A DNA stretch of 64,000 nt from Paenibacillus albiflavus (GTDB lineage: Bacteria; Bacillota; Bacilli; Paenibacillales; NBRC-103111): the NCBI RefSeq assembly GCF_004344915.1, contig NZ_SKFG01000021.1:61507-125506 (forward strand). The letters run 5' to 3'. Under the pieces are notes generated by a model, which saw only the letters and a program-made list of their open reading frames with translations, had not been told where the DNA came from and did not search any database. Shown here piece by piece: positions 8,272-16,959 of the stretch (position 1 is the stretch's first letter; each line of letters begins with the position of its first letter). A program made the position numbers and the translations under genes.

Positions 8272-9036
8272 TTATCCAAATCTTCCCGTAATATAATCTT
8301 CTGTCCGTTGGTCTGAAGGATTCGTAAATATTTTGCCGGTTTGTCCAGTTTCGACCAATATTCCATTCAAGAAAAAGCCGGTCGTATCCGAAATTCTTGC
8401 AGCTTGCTGCATATTATGAGTCACAACCACAATCGTATATTTATCCTTAAGCGTCTGTGTTAATTCTTCAACCTTAAGCGTTGATATTGGATCAAGCGCT
8501 GAAGTTGGTTCATCCATCAGCAGTACATCTGGCTCCACTGCAAGAAGCCGTGCGATACAAAGACGCTGCTGTTGTCCGCCCGATAAACCGAGAGCAGATT
8601 TACCTAGCCGATCCCGTACTTCTCCCCAAAGTGCAGCTTGCGTTAAAGAACGTTCCACAATTTCATCCAAGATAGCCTTTTTCTTAATGCCATGTATTCT
8701 TGGTCCATAAGCTACGTTTTCATATATGCTCATCGGAAAAGGATTTGGGCGCTGAAATACCATGCCTACGCGCTTGCGCAAAGCCACAATATCCGTTTCA
8801 GGCGCATAAATGTTCTCTCCATCTACATATATTTTTCCTTTAATACTAACCGAGTCAATGAGATCATTCATTCGGTTAAGCGTTCTAAGAAATGTAGATT
8901 TACCGCAACCAGACGGACCGATTAATGCCGTGATCGTTTTTGCCTCGATATTCATATTAATTTTATTTAGTGCCTGATGTGTACCATAGAATAAATCTAG
9001 GTTGTCAACAGACATTTTAGGCTGAGATGATGTCAA
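8272..9036 (-). CDS. pstB: Phosphate ABC transporter ATP-binding protein
   Basis: The 254-residue ATPase energises phosphate import through PstC/PstA. Walker A is GPSGCGKST, the ABC signature is [13 protein letters not shown], Walker B is [13 protein letters not shown], and the switch His is in [10 protein letters not shown]. The N-terminal LYFG-like strand ([10 protein letters not shown]) and ALIGPS start match PstB. It starts 2 bases after the pstA stop, so translation is probably coupled. Confidence 0.98.
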   Translation of the reverse strand: MTSSQPKMSVDNLDLFYGTHQALNKINMNIEAKTITALIGPSGCGKSTFLRTLNRMNDLIDSVSIKGKIYVDGENIYAPETDIVALRKRVGMVFQRPNPFPMSIYENVAYGPRIHGIKKKAILDEIVERSLTQAALWGEVRDRLGKSALGLSGGQQQRLCIARLLAVEPDVLLMDEPTSALDPISTLKVEELTQTLKDKYTIVVVTHNMQQAARISDTTGFFLNGILVETGQTGKIFTNPSDQRTEDYITGRFG

Positions 9037-9038
9037 TT

Positions 9039-9899
9039 TTATTTCCCCCCGCTTAGCTTTTTCTGCAGAATCTTGCTTGGTATCGTAATAAGCAAGTTAA
9101 AAATAAACACGATAATCAGCAATAACGCCGCACTTGCACTCGCAATTTGTTTGGCATCTGGAACGATTGCCTCGGATTGCACATACCACAAATGCGTAGC
9201 AAGTGTTTCTCCCATCATCATTGGATTAAAATCTGGGACAAACCGCGAAACAGATAGACCCGCTGTGAAAATAAGAATTGCCGTTTCACCAATTGCCCGT
9301 CCGGCTACTAAGGTTACACCTGTAAGCAAGTTAGGAAGCGCTGACGGAAGAAGCCCCTTAACAATCGCTTGCCACCTGGTTGAACCAAGTGCTAAGCTAG
9401 CCTCCATATAAGAGGATGGAACGGTGCGAAAGCTCTCTTCCGTTACACGTACAAGAACAGGCAAGTTAAGCAATGCAAGTGTTAAAGAACCGCTTAGAAT
9501 CGAAATACGCAAATCAAACCAGTTTACAAAGAGTAGAAAACCAAACAATCCAAATACGATAGAAGGAACAGAGGATAATGCTTCTACAGATATACGAATG
9601 ATCGATGTAAAGATATTATTTTTAGCATATATCGCTAGGTAAATACCTGCTCCGATCCCAATCGGAAGTGAAAATAGCAAGGACAACAGCAAGATATAAA
9701 ATGTATTGAATAGCTGTGGTCCTACTCCGCCGCCTGCTAAAATATCCTCTGGGCGACTCGTAATGAATTTCCACGATAGATGCGGCAAACCATTGCCTAA
9801 AATTCGATACAAGAACCATACAAGAAGAGCAATGATTAATGCAGCTATGAACCAAAAATAAATAGTTGCAAGCCGATCTTTCATTTTATTTGTATTCAT
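9039..9899 (-). CDS. pstA: Phosphate ABC transporter permease PstA
   Basis: This 286-residue inner-membrane permease has six predicted hydrophobic segments and the binding-protein-dependent transport EAA loop [20 protein letters not shown], which contacts Pst[14 protein letters not shown] is a PstA-type motif. Its ATG overlaps the pstC stop by 4 bases (ATGA). Confidence 0.97.
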   Translation of the reverse strand: MNTNKMKDRLATIYFWFIAALIIALLVWFLYRILGNGLPHLSWKFITSRPEDILAGGGVGPQLFNTFYILLLSLLFSLPIGIGAGIYLAIYAKNNIFTSIIRISVEALSSVPSIVFGLFGFLLFVNWFDLRISILSGSLTLALLNLPVLVRVTEESFRTVPSSYMEASLALGSTRWQAIVKGLLPSALPNLLTGVTLVAGRAIGETAILIFTAGLSVSRFVPDFNPMMMGETLATHLWYVQSEAIVPDAKQIASASAALLLIIVFIFNLLITIPSKILQKKLSGGK

Positions 9900-10759
9900 A
9901 ACTGCTCACTCCTCTTCGATACGATGCGAATCACTATGATAAATAGTAAGGATACAAGTAACAATACAAGTGCCATCATAAATAAAGCATTGTTCCAGGT
10001 TGATCCATAAGTGGTGTTCCCCATATCTTTTACAATCGCCGTCGTTAGAACGGTGGTCGAATCGGTTAAAGAGTTAGGAAGCTTAGGTGCATTACCGATA
10101 ACCATGAAAACAGCCATCGTCTCACCGATTGCCCGACCCATACCAAGAATGATTCCTGTAATAATCCCTTGCTTAGCGGCAGGCAGCTGTACTCTCCAAA
10201 TCGTCTGCCATCTTGTTGCTCCTAACGCATAAGAAGCCTCTTCCAGTCTACCTGGCAAAGCTCTGATCGCATCCTCTGAAATCGATAAAATCGTTGGAAA
10301 GATCATTACAGCTAGAATGATCGCAGCTGGCAAAATACCAAACGAGATGTCACCCGTAATTTGAGTTATTAACGGAATGATGACCGTTAACCCGATAAAG
10401 CCATAAACGACAGAAGGGATACCGACGAATAAGTCGGTAGCCATTCTGATGATGCTCCTCATCCAGTTCGGAGCGATTTTAGCTGTGAATATTGCACCCG
10501 ATACCGCTAATGGTACTGCTAGCAGAACGGATAACAGTGTTAAGACAAATGTGCTGATCAAGAAACCTAGTATGCCAAACTTCTCACTTGAAGGAGTCCA
10601 ATCGGTTGATAAGAAGAACTCTGCAAACGGAATATCCTTGAAGATCTGTAATCCTTGAAATCCAACGAACAAGAGGATGGAGAAAATTACAGTTGATACG
10701 AGAATGGCACTACCGATCAAAATACGGCGCATTAAGTTGTCAATTGATTTTGCCTTCAT
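9896..10759 (-). CDS. pstC: Phosphate ABC transporter permease PstC
   Basis: A 287-residue permease partner of PstA. It has an N-terminal membrane segment (about residues 12-34), a short loop containing FAEFFLSTDWTPS, which is typical of PstC, and the EAA loop EASYALGATRWQTIWRVQLP. The GIPSVVYGFIGL motif matches the family. The start codon shares one base with the pstS stop (TAATG), so no intercistronic hairpin separates binding protein and permease here. Confidence 0.97.
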   Translation of the reverse strand: MKAKSIDNLMRRILIGSAILVSTVIFSILLFVGFQGLQIFKDIPFAEFFLSTDWTPSSEKFGILGFLISTFVLTLLSVLLAVPLAVSGAIFTAKIAPNWMRSIIRMATDLFVGIPSVVYGFIGLTVIIPLITQITGDISFGILPAAIILAVMIFPTILSISEDAIRALPGRLEEASYALGATRWQTIWRVQLPAAKQGIITGIILGMGRAIGETMAVFMVIGNAPKLPNSLTDSTTVLTTAIVKDMGNTTYGSTWNNALFMMALVLLLVSLLFIIVIRIVSKRSEQL

Positions 10760-11661
10760 TATTTTAGGAACGCCGCTGGTAGGAATTTAAGCTCTTCGAC
10801 TCTCTTGGACTGGAACTCGTCACTTAGGATAAAGTCGATGAAAGCTTTAGTTGCTCCAGTAGGCTCGCCTTTCGTGTACATGTGCTCAACACCATATAGT
10901 TTATAGGAACCATCTTTAATGCCTTCCTTAGTATAAGCAACACCATCAAATTTAAGCATTTTCAAACTGTCATCTACATAAGGAGTATCAATGTAACCAA
11001 TTGAACCGCTCGTTGAAGAGACAGTTGTTTTCATCGCGCCGCTTGAATCTTGCGTAACCCCTTCTTTCGTAAATTCAGCATTATCGAGAACAAGTTGTTT
11101 CACAAGCTTACGGGAACCTGAACCATCTGTACGGTGTATGACATTGATCTTAGCATCTTGACCGCCAACTTCTTTCCAGTTCTTAATTTCACCTTTAAAG
11201 ATTTTTGCTGCCTGTTCTTTGGATAAGTTATCAATGTTCACATCTTTATTCACGATAATTGCAAAAGGAGCAATCGCAACTACATGATCCACAAGCCCTT
11301 TATCCTTATATTCATCTCCCGCTGCAACATCTGAGTTACCGATATCAGACGTTCCATCAGCGACGTTCTTAAGTCCAACACCAGAACCACCTGCTGTCGG
11401 GTTGATCGTAACTTTCTTATTTTTATCCATAAAATCATTTGCTGCTTGTTTAACTAGAGGTAATAATGCACTTGAACCTGATGCTGTTACAGTTCCTGTT
11501 AATTCTTGTTCTACAGCCGCTGGAGTGCCTTGTGGTGCTTTTGTTGCTGATCCACTATCAGAAGATGTTTTACTTCCACACCCAGCTAGTACCCCCATTA
11601 ACAATACTGACGTTAGAACAACACCTGTCATTTTCTTAGCAAATCCTTTTGACACTTCCAT
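10759..11661 (-). CDS. pstS: Phosphate-binding lipoprotein PstS
   Basis: The 300-residue product starts at the ATG at 11661 behind AAGGGGTG; an upstream in-frame start would add 9 residues. A lipoprotein signal ends in the lipobox LAGC, giving a membrane-tethered binding protein. Phosphate-binding motifs are visible: TASGSSALLPLV near the N-terminus, NPTAGGSGVGLKNVADGTSDIGNSDV, and HRTDGSGSR, which supplies the Thr/Ser/Arg/Asp phosphate cage. A four-repeat Pho box and a -10 lie upstream. Confidence 0.97.
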   Translation of the reverse strand: MEVSKGFAKKMTGVVLTSVLLMGVLAGCGSKTSSDSGSATKAPQGTPAAVEQELTGTVTASGSSALLPLVKQAANDFMDKNKKVTINPTAGGSGVGLKNVADGTSDIGNSDVAAGDEYKDKGLVDHVVAIAPFAIIVNKDVNIDNLSKEQAAKIFKGEIKNWKEVGGQDAKINVIHRTDGSGSRKLVKQLVLDNAEFTKEGVTQDSSGAMKTTVSSTSGSIGYIDTPYVDDSLKMLKFDGVAYTKEGIKDGSYKLYGVEHMYTKGEPTGATKAFIDFILSDEFQSKRVEELKFLPAAFLK

Positions 11662-11724
11662 ACACCCCTTTGATATTTGTCGAAGCAACCTTGGTTACTT
11701 CCTCTTATTTAATCCCACAAACAC

Positions 11725-11778
11725 ATCATAGCAACGGTTTGTTAACTCACTCATCAAGTTTTGTAAAAGGAATGTAAA
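11725..11778 (-). promoter_or_regulatory. Pho box and -10 element of the pst operon
   Basis: On the minus strand TTTACA (11778-11773), TTTACA (11767-11762), a degenerate TGATGA (11756-11751) and TTAACA (11745-11740) follow each other at exact 11-base steps. Nine bases downstream is TATGAT (11730-11725), a good -10. TT(A/T/C)ACA repeats at 11-bp spacing upstream of the -10 are the PhoP binding pattern known from B. subtilis. phoP itself is 3 kb away on the same strand. Confidence 0.85.
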
Positions 11779-11793
11779 ATATTCAAATATCAT

Positions 11794-11821
11794 AAAAAAA
11801 CACCCCCTATAGGGGGTGTTT
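11794..11821 (-). terminator. Intrinsic terminator of the large secreted protein gene
   Basis: A perfect palindrome (ACACCCCC/GGGGGTGT around TATA) followed on the minus strand by seven T. It begins 18 bases after the stop codon at 11839 and insulates this gene from the pst promoter. Confidence 0.9.
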
Positions 11822-11838
11822 AGCACAATAAATACCTT

Positions 11839-13989
11839 CTATTCATCGGTTCCAATTTTTGAGTATAACGTAATCGCTTGTTCTGCAAGAAGTCTACGTT
11901 GACCTTGGAACTCATCATAAATATATAGCTTAGCAGTTCTTGTTCTTGCAGCCAATTTAGATCCTGCATCTGGTTTCGTAATATTGGCTTTGAATTTATT
12001 TTTACCGATTCGGAGTGCATTTTCACCAGAGGATCCTCCAGAAGTTCCTGTCTCAAATTCACTCATTTTATAAGCATTTTCAAATAGTTTATAACCATTG
12101 GAATCAACGATAGACATTACAAGATTATGTCCTTCAAGATTAGTTTCAACCAATTTAGACTTCGCAATCTCGTAATCAAATTGCATGGAGAAGCTATCGC
12201 TTTCACTTGCCGTATCCAGATTACGAATCTGGAATGTATAAGGATAAATATTAATTTTACTTGTTAGATTTTTATTAGGTGCTGTTTCAGCAGGAGCCCA
12301 GAATGCAACAGGACTGATGTATGCATCAGCTTTAGCATCCCCTTCTGCTAACTTACCACCAGAAATCGCATCACCAATAATGATATGCAAGCTTGATGTA
12401 CTAAATCCTTTTGGTAGACTGCTCCAAATTTCAAGCATAGCTTTACCTTCGGGACTAACCTTATTCTTAACGGCTGCAATTTTCCCAGGGAATGTAGCGG
12501 AGCCATCACCAAGTCCAATGCTAGCAATAATGTTTGATAGATTAACTGGTCTCTTACTTAGGTTCTCAATTTCTAATTGAATCGCAGCAATATCGCCTGC
12601 CATTCCTTCATAACGATTAATTCCGACAACCTGATATTTTAAACTACGGCCTGGCTCGGATACTGAATAGTAATCATTAACGCCGTAATAAGCTAATGGC
12701 TGCAATTTAGTTTGTGCAGGGAACTCCAGCAAATCTATTACCTTAGCAGGAGTATCGGTCTTGCCGGTAGTACTTTCTTTTTCCTGCAGGACTAATTTAA
12801 CACTCGTAAATACATGATCATAAGGAATTACACCTGCTGCATGTACTTTAACTGCCCCTGAAGGAGAAATACCTGCGGATTGAGAGGATTGAACAACGCT
12901 TACGTCAACCTTCACCTTATTATCCAATAAGAGATAACCGCTTAAGGATGGCATTGGGAGCAGTTCATCTTCTTTATTGAATAAAGTTATATCTGCGGAA
13001 AGAACATCATTATCTTCCCATGGAGCGCGGTAGATTCCATTAAGCTTGGCAGCGTACATACCATCTTTTGTATTAAACGAGAAGCCGCCTTCTGCATTCT
13101 CCGTCTGCTCAGTCGATTCCGTAATTTGGAATACGCCTACAGGAGTTGTAACAGTCGATTCTCCTAGCTTCTCTGTCACAATAAGCTTCCAACCCGTTGC
13201 AGAAACTGTGGTAGGAATTTTACCAGTTAGTCTCCACTCCACTGATTCTTTAGGGCGTAAAGCAACAGGCTCTTTCTTCGAATCAAATGGGAAAATGTAA
13301 CCATCCGATGTCATAATCGAAAATTGGTATTCTGGCGTCGTTAAAGAACGGTTACCGGCATTTTCTAGATTCAATGTTACGGTCGGCGAATAATTCTTAC
13401 CGCTCTCGGAATTAAAGGAACGAGATACCTTCATATTCATTGGAACTCCGCCTAGTGTTAACAGAACGTTATCACCAGATGGAATTGCTTCCTGATAAGT
13501 ATCCGGAACAGCAATTTCGCCAACTTTACTTTCAAATCCTGAAACGGAGAAATCCCATTGCGAGATTTGAAGAACGAGGTCGCTTAATTGCGTAGTTGAA
13601 TTCACCTGCGCATAATAAGTGATCATTTGGCTGGAGTTAGCTGAAACTTTAGAAATCGTTTTGTCTTGAGGTTTAATGCGAGTTTGGAACTCGTTGCCTG
13701 ATTTATCTTTTAACTTTAGTATGTAATCAAATAATAGTACATCGGATTTACCTTCATTTTTAAACGCAATGGTAAAAGCCACTGTATTGCTGCCTTGCTC
13801 TGGCAGCATTTGAATATTTTTCATCTCAAAGGTTACTTTATTTTTAATAGTTAATGAGCCGACACTAGGAAGAGCTGATGGCTGTTCTGTGTTTGACTCC
13901 GCAGCAATTGCCAGCGATGTCAGAGTGCTAAAGCCTAGCGAGACTGCTAGAGTTGCACCTAGCATTCGAGAACTCAAGGATTTTTTCAT
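11839..13989 (-). CDS. Large secreted modular beta-rich protein, function unknown
   Basis: The 716-residue product begins with a signal peptide (MKKSLSSRMLGATLAVS, cleavage probably after AIAA). After that I see about five or six modules of roughly 100 residues with a repeated pattern of alternating beta strands, an asparagine turn (FKNEG, LENAG, IENLS) and a D-G-Y or D-x-S-G-x-x-F strand (for example MTSDGYIFPF and SIVDSNGYKLF). The pattern suggests immunoglobulin-like or CARDB-like sandwiches. No catalytic motif, cell-wall anchor or membrane segment is visible. It lies between phoPR and the pst operon on the same strand but has its own promoter (14064-14072) and terminator. I do not recognise a named family. 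Confidence 0.85.
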   Translation of the reverse strand: MKKSLSSRMLGATLAVSLGFSTLTSLAIAAESNTEQPSALPSVGSLTIKNKVTFEMKNIQMLPEQGSNTVAFTIAFKNEGKSDVLLFDYILKLKDKSGNEFQTRIKPQDKTISKVSANSSQMITYYAQVNSTTQLSDLVLQISQWDFSVSGFESKVGEIAVPDTYQEAIPSGDNVLLTLGGVPMNMKVSRSFNSESGKNYSPTVTLNLENAGNRSLTTPEYQFSIMTSDGYIFPFDSKKEPVALRPKESVEWRLTGKIPTTVSATGWKLIVTEKLGESTVTTPVGVFQITESTEQTENAEGGFSFNTKDGMYAAKLNGIYRAPWEDNDVLSADITLFNKEDELLPMPSLSGYLLLDNKVKVDVSVVQSSQSAGISPSGAVKVHAAGVIPYDHVFTSVKLVLQEKESTTGKTDTPAKVIDLLEFPAQTKLQPLAYYGVNDYYSVSEPGRSLKYQVVGINRYEGMAGDIAAIQLEIENLSKRPVNLSNIIASIGLGDGSATFPGKIAAVKNKVSPEGKAMLEIWSSLPKGFSTSSLHIIIGDAISGGKLAEGDAKADAYISPVAFWAPAETAPNKNLTSKINIYPYTFQIRNLDTASESDSFSMQFDYEIAKSKLVETNLEGHNLVMSIVDSNGYKLFENAYKMSEFETGTSGGSSGENALRIGKNKFKANITKPDAGSKLAARTRTAKLYIYDEFQGQRRLLAEQAITLYSKIGTDE

Positions 13990-14063
13990 ACCGTCATCAC
14001 ACCTTCTATCAAATTATTTGTTCCAAAAGCTGAAACATTCTATTAATTGCTTCAGTTGATTAA

Positions 14064-14072
14064 ATTATAGCA
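14064..14072 (-). promoter_or_regulatory. Extended -10 promoter for the large secreted protein gene
   Basis: TGCTATAAT reads 14072 to 14064 on the minus strand, an extended -10 with a perfect TATAAT. The -35 region is a poor match. It is 75 bases upstream of the ATG at 13989. No Pho box was found beside it. Confidence 0.6.
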
Positions 14073-14160
14073 TGTGAACTGAAGTAAAATAAAATGTTCG
14101 GCTGCATATTTATTGTGACTCACTAATTATAGACGTAATTTAAAGGATAATGTTGCAATA

Positions 14161-14190
14161 AAAAATAAAAGACGAGTTTAATCCCGTCTT
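14161..14190 (-). terminator. Intrinsic terminator of phoPR
   Basis: AAGACG/CGTCTT arms (14185-14190 and 14169-14174) followed on the minus strand by a TTTTATTTTTTATT tail, 15 bases past the phoP stop codon. Confidence 0.7.
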
Positions 14191-14204
14191 CTAACATAAT
14201 ATGT

Positions 14205-14930
14205 TTATGATTTCGCTGTAGAGGTATGATGAACTAATTTATATCCTACCCCTCTAATGGATTCAATTTGTACGGTTCGTCTGCCTACTTCAAGCTTCTT
14301 ACGTAAAGAACTCACATGAACATCAACCGTCCGCTGTCCACCAAAATAATCAAAGCCCCAGACTATATTCATCAAATCGTCACGTGTAACCACCATACCT
14401 TGACGTTCTGCAAAATAGAGCAGCATCTCAAATTCCTTAGGGCGAAGCAATACGGACTCTCCCTCAATTTCAGCTTCATACCGCTCAGGATAAATACGCA
14501 GATCACCAATCACAACAACTTTTTCATCTGTCTTTGTTTTTTCCTTGACGACGAATTCATCTTTTTGTGTTCTTCTTAATACAGCAGATATCCTAGCAAG
14601 CAGCTCGGCAACGCCAAACGGTTTCGTAACATAATCATCAGCGCCTAGCTTTAGTCCTTCAACAACCTCATCCTCTGCATTGCGTGCTGTTAAAATAATG
14701 ACTGGGGTCCGATTCCCCTTCTGCCGCAGCTTGGATAAAATTTCAAACCCGTTCATTCCAGGCAGCATCAGGTCGAGCAAAATCAGATCGAACGGCTCAT
14801 CCAAAGCGGCTTGCAGCCCTTCTGCACCATTCTCCTGGTGCTTCAGCTCATACCCTTCCTGCGTCAAGTTATACGTAATAAGCTTAGCAAGCATCAGCTC
14901 GTCTTCAATAAGAAGAATTTTGTATGACAT
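14205..14930 (-). CDS. phoP: Phosphate response regulator PhoP (OmpR family)
   Basis: The 241-residue product starts at the ATG at 14930 behind GTGGGGA. The receiver domain (1-120) has the acidic pair in IEDE and phosphoacceptor Asp53 in LLDLMLPGMNG. The C-terminal winged helix (about 140-235) has RPKEFEMLLYFAERQGMVV and the DNA-recognition helix QRTVDVHVSSLRKKLE. PhoP activates pst and other Pho genes on phosphate starvation; the four-repeat box upstream of pstS is its likely target. The order here is phoP then phoR on the minus strand in reverse: phoR is transcribed first, with a 25-base gap to phoP. Confidence 0.93.
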   Translation of the reverse strand: MSYKILLIEDELMLAKLITYNLTQEGYELKHQENGAEGLQAALDEPFDLILLDLMLPGMNGFEILSKLRQKGNRTPVIILTARNAEDEVVEGLKLGADDYVTKPFGVAELLARISAVLRRTQKDEFVVKEKTKTDEKVVVIGDLRIYPERYEAEIEGESVLLRPKEFEMLLYFAERQGMVVTRDDLMNIVWGFDYFGGQRTVDVHVSSLRKKLEVGRRTVQIESIRGVGYKLVHHTSTAKS

Positions 14931-14955
14931 GTGTAATCCCCACACCTTTATCTAT

Positions 14956-16761
14956 TTATAATTGAATAACTGGCAAAACAATAATAAATCGAGTTCCCAT
15001 CCCAACTTCACTTTCCACATTTATTGAACCATGATGTAATTCTACAAGATGCTTAACGATCGATAACCCTAGCCCTGTCCCTCCAGAACTGCGAGATCTT
15101 GCCTTATCAACTCGATAGAATCGCTCAAATATACGCGGCAAATCCTCTTTGGGGATTCCTCTACCTGTATCTTGTACCGTAATCCGAATCCAATCCTGTT
15201 CATCCGTGTGCTCTATCTGCTCCGTAATAAAGGCTTCAGCCGTAAGCGTAATTTTGCCGCCATCTGGCGTATAGTTAATCCCGTTAGACAGCAGGTTCAT
15301 CAATATTTGCTGCAAACGATCTTCATCTGCTTCTAAATATAGTGCCTCTTTCGCATCAAACTCAAGTGTAATTTGTTTCTGCCTAGCCGCCTTCGCAACC
15401 ATTTGAATTGAATTATCAACAAGTGCATTCAAGTGGACAGGCGATAAACGCAGTGGACTACGTTTCGATTCTATTTTAGATAACTCTAGAATATCACCAA
15501 CGAGTCGATTTAACCGATCACTTTCACTATAAATAATTTGGATAAAAGAACGAGCCGTCTCTTCATCATACAAAGCGCCTGCAAGAAGCGTTTCGGCAAA
15601 ACCCTTGACAGAAGCGATCGGTGTCTTCAGCTCATGCGAAACATTAGCTACAAACTCACTACGCAGTCGTTCAAGCTTGCGGAGCTCTGTAATGTCATGC
15701 AATACGATTAAGAAGCCTCCCCATTCTTCTCCATTATAACCTATCGGTGTCACACTGATTTCAACAAGTCGTTCATTTGGATAATGCAAAGCAAGCTCAT
15801 CGCGCACCAGATTCATCTGTTGCTTACATAATTCGATCTGCTCGATAAATGGCAGAAACTGCATCCCTTCATTGTACTTCTTGCCTACCAGTTCAGATGC
15901 AGTGAAACCTAGCAAAGTTTCCGTAATCGGATTCACGACAACAATTTTACCGTCTACATCAATCATCATAATACCTAGCAGCATATTCTCTAGAATACTA
16001 TTTAATCTGCCTTCATTCTTAGAAATTTGATTCATTTGAGAACGAAGGCTTTCAGACATCTGATTGATCGCTTCAGCAAGCTGCCCAACTTCATCATGAT
16101 GGACAACGGGTACACGTGTCGTATAATTATGAACTGCAATTTGCTTGGCAACCCGTGTCATTTTCTCAATAGGTTTCGTTATGCTTTTCGCTATGCGATA
16201 CGAAGCAAAACTAACGATACCAAATAAGGCGAACATACCCGCAAGCACATATACCCAAAAATCGCGAACTGAGGCCTCCACCTGTGCTAGGCTCATCCCA
16301 ATTCGGAGTACACCACTAATTTTACCATCTTCTGCTAATATGGGAATAGCTGCATATAGCATATTTTGATGTAGTGTATCGCTAAATCGAATAGCAAAAC
16401 CTGTTTCACCCTTAAGTGCTACACTAATTTCTTCGCGATTCAAATGATTATCCATCAGATGAGGATCATGATCCGAATCTCCAAGAACAGTACCGTCACT
16501 TCTTACATAAGTTAAGCGAGCTCCAGTGTATTTTTCTAATTTTAGAACCAATCCATTGTAATATGTAATCAAACTTTCTTGATCTCCTGAGTGATTCCAT
16601 TCCTGAATAGCCAGAATTTTTAATTCACGTTCAAGATTGAGCTTCAGTTCTTTGATATGCGTGCGTTCAAAGCCCGTTGCCATCCAAATGCCTGCAATGA
16701 GCATAGAGGTCCCAATTAATAAGATTAAGATTAGCGTAAGTCTTGTTCGATATTTTTTCAT
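14956..16761 (-). CDS. phoR: Phosphate sensor histidine kinase PhoR
   Basis: The 601-residue kinase has membrane segments at about 7-29 and 168-188 bounding an extracytoplasmic sensor domain, a HAMP linker (190-240), a PAS domain (about 250-360), a HisKA domain with phosphorylated His376 in FVANVSHELKTP, and a HATPase domain with MNLLSNGINYTPDGG, DTGRGIP and GGTGLGLSIV. This is the PhoR layout of Bacillales. The PhoR-type sensor does not measure phosphate itself but integrates Pst/PhoU or wall teichoic acid signals. By the sequence it could also be called a generic PnpS-like kinase, but pairing with PhoP and the nearby pst operon favour PhoR. Confidence 0.93.
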   Translation of the reverse strand: MKKYRTRLTLILILLIGTSMLIAGIWMATGFERTHIKELKLNLERELKILAIQEWNHSGDQESLITYYNGLVLKLEKYTGARLTYVRSDGTVLGDSDHDPHLMDNHLNREEISVALKGETGFAIRFSDTLHQNMLYAAIPILAEDGKISGVLRIGMSLAQVEASVRDFWVYVLAGMFALFGIVSFASYRIAKSITKPIEKMTRVAKQIAVHNYTTRVPVVHHDEVGQLAEAINQMSESLRSQMNQISKNEGRLNSILENMLLGIMMIDVDGKIVVVNPITETLLGFTASELVGKKYNEGMQFLPFIEQIELCKQQMNLVRDELALHYPNERLVEISVTPIGYNGEEWGGFLIVLHDITELRKLERLRSEFVANVSHELKTPIASVKGFAETLLAGALYDEETARSFIQIIYSESDRLNRLVGDILELSKIESKRSPLRLSPVHLNALVDNSIQMVAKAARQKQITLEFDAKEALYLEADEDRLQQILMNLLSNGINYTPDGGKITLTAEAFITEQIEHTDEQDWIRITVQDTGRGIPKEDLPRIFERFYRVDKARSRSSGGTGLGLSIVKHLVELHHGSINVESEVGMGTRFIIVLPVIQL

Positions 16762-16811
16762 TGAAAATCAAATCACCTCATCATCATCATAACCGAAAGA
16801 TACCCAAAAGT

Positions 16812-16826
16812 AACGGTTTCACCGTC
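16812..16826 (-). repeat. Copy 2 of the 15-bp hairpin repeat
   Basis: Identical over 15 bases to 2512-2526 and in the same orientation, in the gap between the fumarase gene and phoR. Confidence 0.6.
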
Positions 16827-16902
16827 TATAAAGACAGGTGCGTTTCTTAAGGTATTACTTAGAATTTATAACACGAATGTTATAAATTCTATAATACAAA
16901 TA

Positions 16903-16951
16903 AATCCCGTAAATATGTAGACTTATCGAACATCTACCTACTCACGGGATT
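16903..16951 (-). terminator. Hairpin terminator downstream of fumarase
   Basis: AATCCCGT (16903-16910) pairs with ACGGGATT (16944-16951), with an inner GTAGA/TCTAC pair. On the minus strand it is followed by TTATTTGTATT. It starts 9 bases after the fumarase stop codon. Confidence 0.65.
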
Positions 16952-16959
16952 CATCTATA

